Source: Paludibacter sp. UBA5753 (lineage in GTDB: Bacteria > Bacteroidota > Bacteroidia > Bacteroidales > Paludibacteraceae). From it: a DNA stretch of 9,817 nucleotides. Shown here one piece after another: positions 1 through 8,653 of the stretch. The position numbers and the translations under genes are program-made. The first letter of the stretch is position 1; each line of letters begins with the position of its first letter. The DNA is taken from assembly GCA_002427615.1 (NCBI GenBank), contig DIFH01000019.1, positions 1 through 9,817 on the forward strand, written 5' to 3'. The notes beneath the pieces were generated by a model. That model was not told the DNA's origin. It saw nothing but the letters and a program-made list of their open reading frames with translations, and searched no databases.

Positions 1-217
1 TCTCTTTTGCAATAGATTCAGCATTGCTACGAATCAACTCTTTAAATGGTTCTGCAAACTTCGGATAATCAAATATCTTTATCCCTTTTTGAAATAAATA
101 ACTCGTCATTCCTCTTCCATAAGAGATTTCCGGTAATGTACCTGTTATGATTAGCCTGTCAAAACATGAAAGTGAGAAGGCTATTGCTTTTGCGTAAGTT
201 TCTGTAAGTAGTTTCAT
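1..217 (-). CDS. 5' part of an uncharacterised, possibly mobile-element-associated protein (runs off left edge)
   Basis: An open minus-strand frame starts at ATG 217-215 and stays open for 72 codons to the window edge, so only the N-terminus is seen. The product begins MKLLTETYAKAIAF and continues with SCFDRLIITGTLPEI, GRGMTSYLF and KGIKIFDYPKFAEPF. It has no signal peptide or membrane segment. From memory, this pattern (C[FY]DR[VL]II.GTLP, then GMTSYL, then [IR]IFDYP.FAEPL) marks a family of roughly 400-500 residues that occurs in many near-identical copies in Bacteroidota and Planctomycetota genomes and has no established function. I infer a link to mobile DNA from that copy number and from the IS debris beginning about 50 bases upstream of its start. 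No Shine-Dalgarno is seen. A TAnnTTTG match lies only 5 bases ahead of the ATG (229-222, minus strand), so the transcript would be nearly leaderless. The frame is well supported; the family assignment is from recall. Confidence 0.6.
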   Translation of the reverse strand, partial: MKLLTETYAKAIAFSLSCFDRLIITGTLPEISYGRGMTSYLFQKGIKIFDYPKFAEPFKELIRSNAESIAKE

Positions 218-269
218 ACTACAAAAATACTAATTTTTTCCTTTTTGGTTCTGGCTTGTCCAGGTTAGG

Positions 270-617
270 TTTACTCAAGTGCGGAAAAATCACTCAAATT
301 TGGAGCGAATGGTAGAACAAGTTCCTGCACGGGCTTATTACCAGTAACACAATTTTTTGAGCGAATCTAAATGGGATTACAAGCAGGTAAAAAATAAAAC
401 TGCATTGGAAACATCGGCTTTATTAGAAAGTTGTAGAATAAAGAGTGAAAAGCCCAGAGGATATATTATTGATGAAAGTTCTCATCTTAAAAAAGGAAAA
501 AAGTCCGTTAATGTATCTGGCCAATAGGCAGGAGTATCAGGAAAGGTAGATAACTGTCGGGGTGCAGTTTACGGTTCACTTTGCAACGGGAAAAATGTAA
601 GCGAGGTCTTGCCATGA
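270..617 (+). pseudogene. Remnant of an IS701-like (DDE_5-type) transposase
   Basis: Reading the frame that begins at 270 gives NLERMVEQVPARAYYQ, a stop (345-347), then HNFLSESKWDYKQV, later RGYIIDESSHLKKGKKS, a second stop (525-527), and AGVSGKVDNCRGAVYGSL before a terminal stop at 615-617. This matches the order seen in IS701-family transposases as I remember them: an 'LERMAE..P' segment, a 'WD' segment, then '[IL]DE/D[ST]...KKGK.SVGV.RQY.G..GKV.NCQ.GV'. The D of IIDES would be the first catalytic aspartate of the DDE triad. Only about 115 codons remain of a protein usually near 400, with two internal stops and no start or C-terminus, so it is dead. The recognisable similarity fades at about 600, where an IS3-like fragment takes over. 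Confidence 0.7.
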
Positions 618-880
618 AAAATTTTGTGAATGTTTTCAGTTTTGAGAATTCGGAGGCTAAAGTAAGCGATGTAGATACTCAAATTCTATATGCACAAATA
701 GGTCAACTGAAAGTTGAGAACGAATTTCTAAAAAAAAAGTAGCACTAAGAGCTCAACCTGAACGTAAGAGTATGGTTGATGTTGATTACAATGCCTTGAG
801 CATCTCCACACAGGTTGAGTTACTTTCAATCCCAGGAAATAATTTTTTTATGAGTATTGCGTTCTAAACCTAAAATAAAA
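614..880 (+). pseudogene. Remnant of an IS3-family transposase (end of OrfA, start of OrfB)
   Basis: A 42-codon frame from 614 to 742 ends with DTQILYAQIGQLKVENEF followed by LKKK. This is the C-terminal coiled-coil end typical of IS3-family OrfA ('LY.[KQ]IGQL.VE.DFLKKK'). The -1 frame then reads ERKSMVDVDYNALSIS and TQVELLSIPGNNFF (about 742-864), which matches the start of IS3 OrfB ('..M[IV]......LSI..Q.ELLGI.RSSFYY'). A further one-base shift at about 845-852 would restore a YE continuation up to about 880. The OrfA N-terminus and the whole OrfB integrase core are missing, so the element cannot transpose. The run A AAA AAG just before the OrfA stop (733-739, within nine consecutive A) is the classic IS3 slippery sequence. 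Family-level identification is fairly sure; the subgroup is not. Confidence 0.7.
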
Positions 881-926
881 AAGACTACATTTGTCATTTA
901 AAAATGAACGACAATAAATTTGCTGA

Positions 927-1125
927 ATTTTATAGTTCTTTTCGACAGTCAGACGTGATAATGAGAAAAATAAACCATTAAAGCGTGGTAAAGGGAGTCA
1001 AAAAAAGAGTAAAGTTACAGTAATGGCGAAAAGTGTAATTGTAGAAGGGAAAAACAACAAAAAAGGACAAACCTCGAGGAGCAGGACACCTGAAGATGTT
1101 AATAATTAGTATCAGAAAGAAAACT
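927..1125 (+). pseudogene. Remnant of an IS1595 (ISXO2-like) transposase
   Basis: The frame containing 957 reads FFSTVRRDNEKNKPLKRGKG and then SQKKSKVTVMAKSVIVEGKN up to about 1068. It shifts by one base near 1069 to KPRGAGHLKMLII (1069-1107). These match, in order, the central part of IS1595/ISXO2-like transposases as I recall them: 'VELDEAFF', 'K..KRGRGSQKK[ST]KVLVMAES', 'KPRK.GHLKM.II.DL'. The first catalytic motif (ELDE) is destroyed: the equivalent codons at 927-935 read I-L-stop. The piece covers about 60 codons of a transposase that is normally near 300. Its context is the same decayed stretch that carries IS701-like and IS3-like fragments. It ends about 90-110 bases before the tamB start, with no visible terminal repeat. 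Confidence 0.65.
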
Positions 1126-1215
1126 CGGTGTTTTCTTGCAAACACTATTTAAAGCAAATTTTTTTGTTGAAATTTAATAAATTTTATGCCAAGGTACTGT
1201 TAATCATATATTTTA

Positions 1216-4200
1216 ATGAATAAAGCACGCTCCATTTTAAAGAAGACTCTGAAATCCATCTTATGGGTGGTTGCTATTTTTGTGCTTTTATTCCTCGTCG
1301 TTGCTGGAATTATCCAAATTCCGGCTGTTCAAAACAAGATTATACATTATGCTACCACCTTTGTCAGTAACAAAACGCATACACGTGTTGAGATTAAAAA
1401 CGTAAGCATTTCCTTTCCCAAATCGGTTGTTATCGAAGGCCTTTATCTGGATGACCTGAAAAAAGACACTTTGGTTTATGCCGGCAAAGTGAAAGTAAAT
1501 ATTGTGCTTTACGATTTAATATTGAATAAGATAACTATAAATTCATTCGCTCTTGAAAATTTGGATCTGAACTTATACAGTACTAAAACAGATTCACTTT
1601 TCAATTACAATTTTCTTTTAACGGCTTTTGCCGATACTACAAAAGTTGATGCAGGTAAATCAAATACCACATCAGCATGGACATTTACCCTTGACAATAT
1701 TACATTGAAAAATATCCGGCTTCGTTACGATGATGTATTCGGAGGAATGAATGTATCGGCATCGCTCAAAAAATCAGAATTGAAGGTGAATAAAATAGAT
1801 TTCCCGAATTTCGTTTATGACATGGACGATTTGCTGGTTGAGCGATTAAGAGCCACTGTGCTGATGACCGAATCCGCCGATAAATCGCCGAAGAAATCAA
1901 CGGGCAGATTACCCAAAATCACAGCCAATAATATTCAAATCAACAATTCAGTCCTGACGTACGGCGATACGATAAGCAAGCAATCCATTTTGGCGGTTAT
2001 TAAACGTTTTGAATTAAAAAAAGGAACGGTCGATTTGGAAAATGAACTGGTAACGCTGGATAAAGTTTACCTGGCCGAAAGTGATATTCAGTACAAAACA
2101 ATTGATTCACCCGCACCTGCCCCGACCGTTAAAATCACGGTTCCTTACACAAACGAATGGAAAGTGAGCATTAAGCAGATCGAGTTGGAGAATAATTCAC
2201 TCACGTATAAAGTCGGGAATAAACCGGTAATTGAAAATGTATTTGATACAAATTTCCTGAAGTTCCATCAGTTGAATCTTGTTGCTTCCGATTTGTTTTA
2301 TTCTTCGGATTCGACAAAAGTGTCGGTGAATAAATTCAGCGCTATTGACCAAAACAACTTTGCCATCAGCCGTTTCGAAACCGATTTCAGTATGGATGCC
2401 CATTCTGTTACTGCAAAAAAGATAATAGCTAACACGGCAAACTCTACTCTGGTTGGGGATGTGACCCTTCGGTTCGAATCCTTACAATCCTTGAAAGATT
2501 CGTTGCCTTTCCTGGGTTTGAATGTGAATCTGAAAAAAGCTATCTTCACAAACTCTGATATTCTCTATTTCAGTCCACAGCTTGGTACGCAGGAATTTTT
2601 CAAAAACAAAAAGAACAGAACCGTCATTTCCGGAATACTATCCGGGCAGGTGAATAACCTGAAAGGGAAAAACCTGTTGATACGAACTGCCGAAAAAACG
2701 GTGTTGGAAACCGGCTTCACGATTGTCGGGTTGCCCGATGTCCGGAATGCTTATTTCGTTTTCCCTGATATGAAATTAGTTTCGAACAGACAGGATATTG
2801 AAATGATGGTCGGATCTTCTATTCCGCAAAGTATAAACCTGCCTGAAGATATCACAATGCTGGTCAATTTCAAAGGAAAAATGAACTCTTTTGAAGCAAT
2901 CCTGTCCCTAAACAGCAGTTTTGGCGGAGCTACCTTGTCGGCAACGGTTGATCCGGACGAAAATTTCAATGCCAACCTGGGAATTACGGATTTCGATCTG
3001 GGTAGTTTGATGAGAAACAAAACAATGTATGGTCCGGTATCCTTAATTGCCGACGTAAACGGCCACGGGCTGAATGCCAAAACCATAAAGGCGCAAATCA
3101 AAGCAAATGTTTCACAGGTTTACCTGAATCAATATTTATATCATAACCTGGTGCTGGATGGATCTGTCAGCGGAAAAGTATTTACCGGACAAGTAAATCT
3201 GAACGATAAAAACGCTGTGTTGGGCTTTGATGGATTGGCGAACATGACTCCCGGCCAGGAAAAATTCAAGTTCCATTTGAATGTGCAGGGAGCCGATCTT
3301 CAAAAACTCAATTTCAGTAACGATGATCTGCGTATTGGCTTGGATGCTACCGCTGATTTAAGAGGTGGAACGGTTAATAACCTCAATGGAACGGCAGGAA
3401 TTACCAATCTGATACTGACTCATAACGGCAAAAAGTATGCGCTCGATTCGGTATTGGTTGTTTCGGTAAACGAACCGGGTAAGAGTGAGTTTAATTTCAG
3501 CAGTGCGCTTATCGGGTTGAAGTACAACGGAACAGGTTCGCCCGTTGCACTTCCCGCGTTGCTGGTACAATTTATGAACAGTTATTTCCCGTTTACTGAT
3601 ATCAATCCTTTGAAAAAGAAAAGTGAACCATCGACGTTTAATTTCGAAATACAACTGCACAATCATCCTCTGTTGTCGGAAGTATTTTTGCCTCAGTTAA
3701 AGGAATTTGAACCGGGAATTATTGCCGGAAGTTTCGATAGCCGGAAAAACGAACTGAAACTAAATGCCACGATGAAGCATATCCTTTATGGAACAACCGC
3801 GATAAACAACCTGGCGCTGGATGTGAATTCCGATTCCACGGCGTTGAACTACAAACTCTCAAGTTCCGGTATCTCCAATACGCAAATCAACTTTGTCAAC
3901 TTCCTGTTTGATGGAAAGCTGGCAGATAAAAAAATAACGGCCAACATTTCCTCTATTGATAATATCGGGAATAAGAAATTGTTAGTCAAATCACAGATTA
4001 CCAGGGATAGAAACAACTACAAACTGGCATTCGATCCGACCAATTTTTATTTAATGAATAACCGGTGGGATATTGCTGCCGATAATTATATTGAGTTCGG
4101 AAAACAGGGTTTTCTGATTCATCATCTTTTCATGCAGAATGTCCAGAGCCACATAAATATTGCCTCGGTAAATGATAAATTTAACGACGACTTGAACATT

Positions 4201-6195
4201 GACATTAAAAATTTTAAACTGGAAGACATTTCCGGGATTGTGGAAAAAGACAGCAACCTGGCGAAAGGCAATGTGGATGGAAATGTATTGCTGAAACGGG
4301 TAAACAATTCCTACGGAATTATTGCCGATGCAACTATAAACAACTTGTTTGTATACAATATTCCCATTGGAAACTTAGCGGTAAAAGCTGAAAATCCAAC
4401 CGGTGAGCGATTTGATATTGATGTGAAACTTTCCGGTACCGACAACAATCTGACAGCAACCGGTTATTTTATTCCGAACGGTGGCAACAATTCATTGAAT
4501 ATAAAAGCCGGCATTCAATCGCTTTCGATGAAAACCGTGGAAGCTTTTTCGATGGGACAAATCACGGAGGCATCCGGAACAGTCAGCGGAAACTTTCTGT
4601 TAGCCGGAAGAACCGATGCGCCTGAGGTGACGGGAGAACTTACGTTCAATAATGCCTTTATGAAACCGGCTTATCTGAATAACCGCCTGGAATTAAAACA
4701 TGAAACAGTTCAATTGAAACCGGATGGAATCTATTTTAGTTCTTTTACCCTTTTAGACCCGAACCAGCATGCTGCTGTAATTGATGGCACGGTTAAAATG
4801 AAAAATTTCTCGGATTTTATGTTGGGATTGCATGTCAGTACGACGGACTTTTTATTGTTCAACACTAAAGCATCGATGGATAATAAAGTATTTTACGGAC
4901 GAATGATTATTGACAGTAAAATTGATGTCAACGGTCCCATGACTCTTCCGGTTATCAATGCCAGGGTAAAAATGAAAAAAGGCTCTAACTTTACGTTTGC
5001 CGTTCCCGAGGACAAGCTTACCAGCGACAAAGGAGAAGATGTCGTGGAATTTAAAGATTTAACGGCGCTCAATTCCATTCTATTTCGGGATGGGGAAAAA
5101 GTGAAAGCGAAGTCAAGCCTTACAGGATTTGATCTCTCTTCCATTATCGAAATTGATAAGGAGGCATCGCTCCGGTTATTAATGGATCCAGCCTCCACAG
5201 ATTCGTTGGTGGTCAGAGGCGATGCTGCATTAAGCTTCACGATGGATCGTAGTGGAAAAATGAGCCTGACCGGAGCTTACAATTTGAATGATGGAAGTTA
5301 CCTGATTTCATTGGAATCGGTCATAAAAAGGAAATTTGATATTATTCCCGGAAGCACCATCATTTGGCATGGCGATCCGTTGGATGCCGAAATATCTATC
5401 AATGCCACTTATTTTGTCCGCACGGCGCCTTATGATCTTGTGGCAGATCAAATGGAGGGGTTAAGTGATATAGAAAAAGGCGGTTATAAACAAAAGTATC
5501 CTTTTTTGGTACTGCTGAAACTTCGTGGTGCATTGTTGAAACCTGAAATTAGTTTTGAAATACAATTGCTGCCCGAAGATAAAGGAATTATGGGTGGTGC
5601 GGTGAATCAAAAACTGGTTATGCTCAATGAAGATCCATCTTTATTAAACAAGCAGGTTTTTGCTTTATTGGTATTAAGCCGGTTTGTACAGGAAAACCCC
5701 TTACAAACCGAATCGGGCGGAACTTCCACCCTGATTCGTTCCACTGTGAGCAATTTTTTATCGGCACAGTTAAACCTGTTGAGTTCAAAGGTGGTGAAGG
5801 GAGTTGATTTAAACTTTAATGTTCAATCATACGACGATTATCAAACCGGACAGGCACAAGGAAGAACACAAGTTGAAATCGGGTTGAAGAAACAACTTTT
5901 TAATGAACGATTATCTGTTCAACTGGGTGGAACCGTTGATGTGGAAGGTACAGCCGCAAAACAAAATTCGGCAAGCAACATAACCAGCGATATTACAATA
6001 GAATATAAACTGACCAAAGATGGCCGGTTCCGGTTGAAAGGGTTCAGGCATAATTTATACGAAGGCGCCATTGAAGGTCAGTTAGTCGAAACCGGTGTCG
6101 GGGTAATGTATGTCCGTGATTTCAATAAATGGAAAAATTTTTTTAAAAAAACAGGAAAAAAAATAGCGGGAAAAGAAAGAACCTCTGTCCAATAA
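1216..6195 (+). CDS. tamB: Translocation and assembly module protein TamB (AsmA-like / DUF490)
   Basis: TamB is the inner-membrane-anchored, periplasm-spanning part of the translocation and assembly module. It works with an Omp85 partner to insert outer-membrane proteins, and related AsmA-like proteins are implicated in phospholipid transfer. Seen here: a basic N-terminus, a single hydrophobic helix at residues 15-33, then IPAVQNKI and an AsmA-like stretch (IKNVSISFPKSVVIEGLYL, about 60-80). About 1,100 residues of beta-rich, low-complexity repeats with D/N-G turns follow, as expected of the long hydrophobic groove fold. The DUF490 domain fills roughly residues 1200-1620, with FDIIPGSTIIWHGDPLDA at 1374-1391 and LNEDPSLLNKQVFALLVLSR around 1470-1490. 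At 1,659 residues it has the length usual for Bacteroidota homologues and is intact. The ATG at 1216 immediately precedes the basic segment and membrane helix. There is no Shine-Dalgarno and the leader is A/T-rich. Its stop is 39 bases before tamL with no intervening hairpin, so I infer an operon. Confidence 0.95.
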   Translation: MNKARSILKKTLKSILWVVAIFVLLFLVVAGIIQIPAVQNKIIHYATTFVSNKTHTRVEIKNVSISFPKSVVIEGLYLDDLKKDTLVYAGKVKVNIVLYDLILNKITINSFALENLDLNLYSTKTDSLFNYNFLLTAFADTTKVDAGKSNTTSAWTFTLDNITLKNIRLRYDDVFGGMNVSASLKKSELKVNKIDFPNFVYDMDDLLVERLRATVLMTESADKSPKKSTGRLPKITANNIQINNSVLTYGDTISKQSILAVIKRFELKKGTVDLENELVTLDKVYLAESDIQYKTIDSPAPAPTVKITVPYTNEWKVSIKQIELENNSLTYKVGNKPVIENVFDTNFLKFHQLNLVASDLFYSSDSTKVSVNKFSAIDQNNFAISRFETDFSMDAHSVTAKKIIANTANSTLVGDVTLRFESLQSLKDSLPFLGLNVNLKKAIFTNSDILYFSPQLGTQEFFKNKKNRTVISGILSGQVNNLKGKNLLIRTAEKTVLETGFTIVGLPDVRNAYFVFPDMKLVSNRQDIEMMVGSSIPQSINLPEDITMLVNFKGKMNSFEAILSLNSSFGGATLSATVDPDENFNANLGITDFDLGSLMRNKTMYGPVSLIADVNGHGLNAKTIKAQIKANVSQVYLNQYLYHNLVLDGSVSGKVFTGQVNLNDKNAVLGFDGLANMTPGQEKFKFHLNVQGADLQKLNFSNDDLRIGLDATADLRGGTVNNLNGTAGITNLILTHNGKKYALDSVLVVSVNEPGKSEFNFSSALIGLKYNGTGSPVALPALLVQFMNSYFPFTDINPLKKKSEPSTFNFEIQLHNHPLLSEVFLPQLKEFEPGIIAGSFDSRKNELKLNATMKHILYGTTAINNLALDVNSDSTALNYKLSSSGISNTQINFVNFLFDGKLADKKITANISSIDNIGNKKLLVKSQITRDRNNYKLAFDPTNFYLMNNRWDIAADNYIEFGKQGFLIHHLFMQNVQSHINIASVNDKFNDDLNIDIKNFKLEDISGIVEKDSNLAKGNVDGNVLLKRVNNSYGIIADATINNLFVYNIPIGNLAVKAENPTGERFDIDVKLSGTDNNLTATGYFIPNGGNNSLNIKAGIQSLSMKTVEAFSMGQITEASGTVSGNFLLAGRTDAPEVTGELTFNNAFMKPAYLNNRLELKHETVQLKPDGIYFSSFTLLDPNQHAAVIDGTVKMKNFSDFMLGLHVSTTDFLLFNTKASMDNKVFYGRMIIDSKIDVNGPMTLPVINARVKMKKGSNFTFAVPEDKLTSDKGEDVVEFKDLTALNSILFRDGEKVKAKSSLTGFDLSSIIEIDKEASLRLLMDPASTDSLVVRGDAALSFTMDRSGKMSLTGAYNLNDGSYLISLESVIKRKFDIIPGSTIIWHGDPLDAEISINATYFVRTAPYDLVADQMEGLSDIEKGGYKQKYPFLVLLKLRGALLKPEISFEIQLLPEDKGIMGGAVNQKLVMLNEDPSLLNKQVFALLVLSRFVQENPLQTESGGTSTLIRSTVSNFLSAQLNLLSSKVVKGVDLNFNVQSYDDYQTGQAQGRTQVEIGLKKQLFNERLSVQLGGTVDVEGTAAKQNSASNITSDITIEYKLTKDGRFRLKGFRHNLYEGAIEGQLVETGVGVMYVRDFNKWKNFFKKTGKKIAGKERTSVQ

Positions 6196-6234
6196 AGAAA
6201 AACAAAATTAGCGCCGACTTCATAAAAAAAGAAT

Positions 6235-8616
6235 ATGAAACTCAAATTAAAGATAGTATCCAAAATAAACTTCATCCCCCTTTTGGGAAGTTGCGGGGTT
6301 ATTCTTTTCATTCTGCTCCTGACGGCATGTAGCGGAACAAAACATTTGCCTGCCGATGAAAAACTTTATACCGGTGCTAAAATAAAACTTGAATCACCGG
6401 AGAAAGTGAACAAACGACTTATAAAAGCAGCTGTGAATGAGTCATTCAGACCTGAACCAAATAAGAGTTATTTCGGTATGCGTCCACAGCTATGGATCTA
6501 TATGGCTACCGGCGAAAATCCCGACGGTAAATTTAAAAAATGGCTACGGAAAATGGGAGAAGCCCCCGTATTAATGAGTTATGTAAATCCACAGGCTACA
6601 GCTTCCGTGATTGATGCCAGGTTGTTTAACATGGGAATTTTCGACAGTTATACTGATTTCAAAATCGTTGAAAAAAAATCCACAGCCTCGGTTATTTACA
6701 GCAGCCATGTTCATAAACCGTACACCTTCAAAGATTTTGTTTATAATATTTACCCCCTGAATTCCCTCTCGCCTAAAGACGAGACACAGCAGGGAAACTT
6801 AAAAAGTTTAAGTGATGTGATTCTTTCGGACAAAGAAAATTCACTTATAAAAACCGGTGAAGAGTATAACCTGGATATTTTAAAAGCTGAACGGATACGG
6901 ATCGATGCCTTATTGAAAAAAAAGGGTTATTTCTATTTCAATCCCGACTATTTACTCTTTAAAGCCGATACTTCAAAAATTCATCATACTATTTCATTGG
7001 AGCTGACCTTAAAAGACAGTATTCCCGCGAATGCGCTTGTCGTTTATCGCATTAATAAAGTGTTTGTCGATCAGAATTATTCATTAAAAGAGAAAGCCCG
7101 TGATGGTACGAAAGATACTTTGATGGTCAGGAATACTATATTTCTGGGCAAAGAATCGAAAATGAATATCCATCCGAAAGTTATTTTACGTTCGGTTTAT
7201 TTACGCAAAGATGAAATATACTCAAGAGAGAATCATAATATTACCCTCAACCGCTTGATGTCCATGGGTAATTTCAAATTCGTTCAACTGAAGTTTTCCG
7301 ATAGTGATACCACAGCTTCCGGATATTTGGATGCAACCATCCTGCTGACACCTATGACAAAACACACCTTCAGGACGGAACTTGACCTGGTTTCAAAATC
7401 AAACAATTATACCGGACCGCGCATGAATTTAAGCCTGTTGAACAGAAATACCTTTAAAGGAGCTGAACTTTTAAATCTGACCATGGCCGGTTCGTTTGAA
7501 GCACAATTAAGCGGGAAAAACAAAAATCTTTTTTCTTATTCCCTTAATCCACAGATCGATTTTACTTTTCCCCGCTTTCTGGTTCCGTTCAACATTAAAC
7601 CCTCAAACAGTCTTTATGTCCCAAAAACCACTTTCTCCCTTTCGTACAACTACCTGAAAAGAGTCAATTATTTTGATATGAGCACTTTTCAATTTATGTA
7701 TGGTTTTAAGTGGAAAACAAATATCCGTACCGAGCATGAATTCAAACCCATAAGCATCAGCAATACCTCTATCAGTAATGAATCAACTTTATTCACCACC
7801 TTGTTAGCTGACAATCCTTTCCTGAAAAAAAGTTACGAAGAACAATTTATTGCCGGTGGAAATTATTCATTTACCTATAACGAACAAGTAATTGAGAGAA
7901 AGAAGATACAGTATTTTTTACATTTCACAGCTGAAGCAGCCGGAAATTTCTTTTCGTTAGCCGAACTGATTGCAGGGAATAAACCTAATCGGGATAATCC
8001 TTCAACGATTGCAGGTTCCATCTATTCGCAATATGCCAAATTAAGTGTAGATGGCCGTGCTTATTACAATTTCAAAGATGATAATAAAATTGCTTTGCGG
8101 GTTTTTGCAGGAATGGCAAATCCGTATGGAAACTCTTCCACATTGCCTTACAGTAAACAATTTTTCAGTGGCGGGCCGAATAGTATCCGCGCTTTCCCGA
8201 TTAATTCCCTCGGGCCTGGAACCTATCTCCAGAATGCCGCTAATACTGGTTTTCTGCAATTGGGCGGTGATATAAAACTGGAAACAAATGCGGAATATCG
8301 CTTTGGAATATACCGGTTTCTGAAAGGAGCTTTATTTGTAGATGCAGGAAATGTGTGGTTACAAAAATCAAATCCTTCTACTATCGGGACTCCATTTGCC
8401 TTTTCAACTTTTATGAATGAACTGGCAGTAGGCGCTGGAATAGGATTACGGGTTGATGTTTCGTTTTTTGTGTTGCGATTTGACATAGCCATGCCTTTAC
8501 GGAAACCCTGGCTGGAAGATAATCACCGTTGGGTGTTGAATCAGATAAATTTTGGGAATTCCAGCTGGAGAAACGATAATTTGGCGTTGAATATTGCTAT
8601 CGGTTATCCGTTTTAA
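6235..8616 (+). CDS. tamL: TamL: lipoprotein-type TamA/BamA-family outer-membrane assembly protein (Omp85)
   Basis: This is the outer-membrane Omp85 partner of TamB. Residues 1-31 form a signal peptide ending in a lipobox, LLLTA followed by Cys32, so the mature protein should be lipidated. That is the feature that separates the Bacteroidota TamL from proteobacterial TamA. CSGT after cleavage has no acidic cluster, so a surface-export signal is not apparent. Residues about 95-180, 205-262 and 265-352 look like successive POTRA domains; the last contains the typical LRSVYLRKDEIYSRENHNIT followed by L..L..MGNFKFV. From about 375 to 793 lies the Bac_surface_Ag barrel with alternating strands. It contains GGPNSIRAF at 646-654, the equivalent of the Omp85 loop-6 (V/I)RG(F/Y) motif with Arg652 kept and Gly replaced by Ala. 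As far as I recall, IRAF is common in this lineage. The chain ends in GYPF, with a terminal aromatic as in outer-membrane barrels. At 793 residues it is complete. A-rich sequence, not a Shine-Dalgarno, precedes the ATG. Confidence 0.92.
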   Translation: MKLKLKIVSKINFIPLLGSCGVILFILLLTACSGTKHLPADEKLYTGAKIKLESPEKVNKRLIKAAVNESFRPEPNKSYFGMRPQLWIYMATGENPDGKFKKWLRKMGEAPVLMSYVNPQATASVIDARLFNMGIFDSYTDFKIVEKKSTASVIYSSHVHKPYTFKDFVYNIYPLNSLSPKDETQQGNLKSLSDVILSDKENSLIKTGEEYNLDILKAERIRIDALLKKKGYFYFNPDYLLFKADTSKIHHTISLELTLKDSIPANALVVYRINKVFVDQNYSLKEKARDGTKDTLMVRNTIFLGKESKMNIHPKVILRSVYLRKDEIYSRENHNITLNRLMSMGNFKFVQLKFSDSDTTASGYLDATILLTPMTKHTFRTELDLVSKSNNYTGPRMNLSLLNRNTFKGAELLNLTMAGSFEAQLSGKNKNLFSYSLNPQIDFTFPRFLVPFNIKPSNSLYVPKTTFSLSYNYLKRVNYFDMSTFQFMYGFKWKTNIRTEHEFKPISISNTSISNESTLFTTLLADNPFLKKSYEEQFIAGGNYSFTYNEQVIERKKIQYFLHFTAEAAGNFFSLAELIAGNKPNRDNPSTIAGSIYSQYAKLSVDGRAYYNFKDDNKIALRVFAGMANPYGNSSTLPYSKQFFSGGPNSIRAFPINSLGPGTYLQNAANTGFLQLGGDIKLETNAEYRFGIYRFLKGALFVDAGNVWLQKSNPSTIGTPFAFSTFMNELAVGAGIGLRVDVSFFVLRFDIAMPLRKPWLEDNHRWVLNQINFGNSSWRNDNLALNIAIGYPF

Positions 8617-8653
8617 ACAGGAAACAATGATCAGGAAAGCGTTCATTTGAAAG

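Noticed and set aside
1162..1214. Possible TAnnTTTG promoter for tamB (TAAATTTT at 1178, TATATTTT at 1207)
   Set aside because: Both lack the final G. The first has no TTG at a workable spacing, and the second abuts the start codon.
240..1215. CRISPR array, tRNA or rRNA in the upstream non-coding region
   Set aside because: I saw no regularly spaced direct repeats, no cloverleaf with a TTCGA-like arm, and no ribosomal RNA signature. The content is explained by transposase fragments.
2197..5240. Minus-strand open frames of 61-116 codons inside tamB (at 2197-2403, 2298-2549, 2751-3101, 3358-3666, 4122-4307, 4893-5240)
   Set aside because: They lie opposite a clear, full-length tamB reading frame, overlap one another, and their translations have no recognisable domain or start context. 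They are shadows of the coding strand.
6078..6311. Hydrophobic minus-strand frame of 77 codons spanning the tamB-tamL junction
   Set aside because: It covers the end of tamB, the 39-base spacer and the tamL signal peptide. Its hydrophobicity is the complement of A-rich lysine codons, and nothing suggests a real gene.
8041..8492. Open frames on both strands inside the tamL barrel region (8041-8259 minus, 8051-8275 plus, 8223-8492 minus)
   Set aside because: The tamL frame here carries the conserved GGPNSIRAF and barrel strands, and the alternative translations show no domain features.
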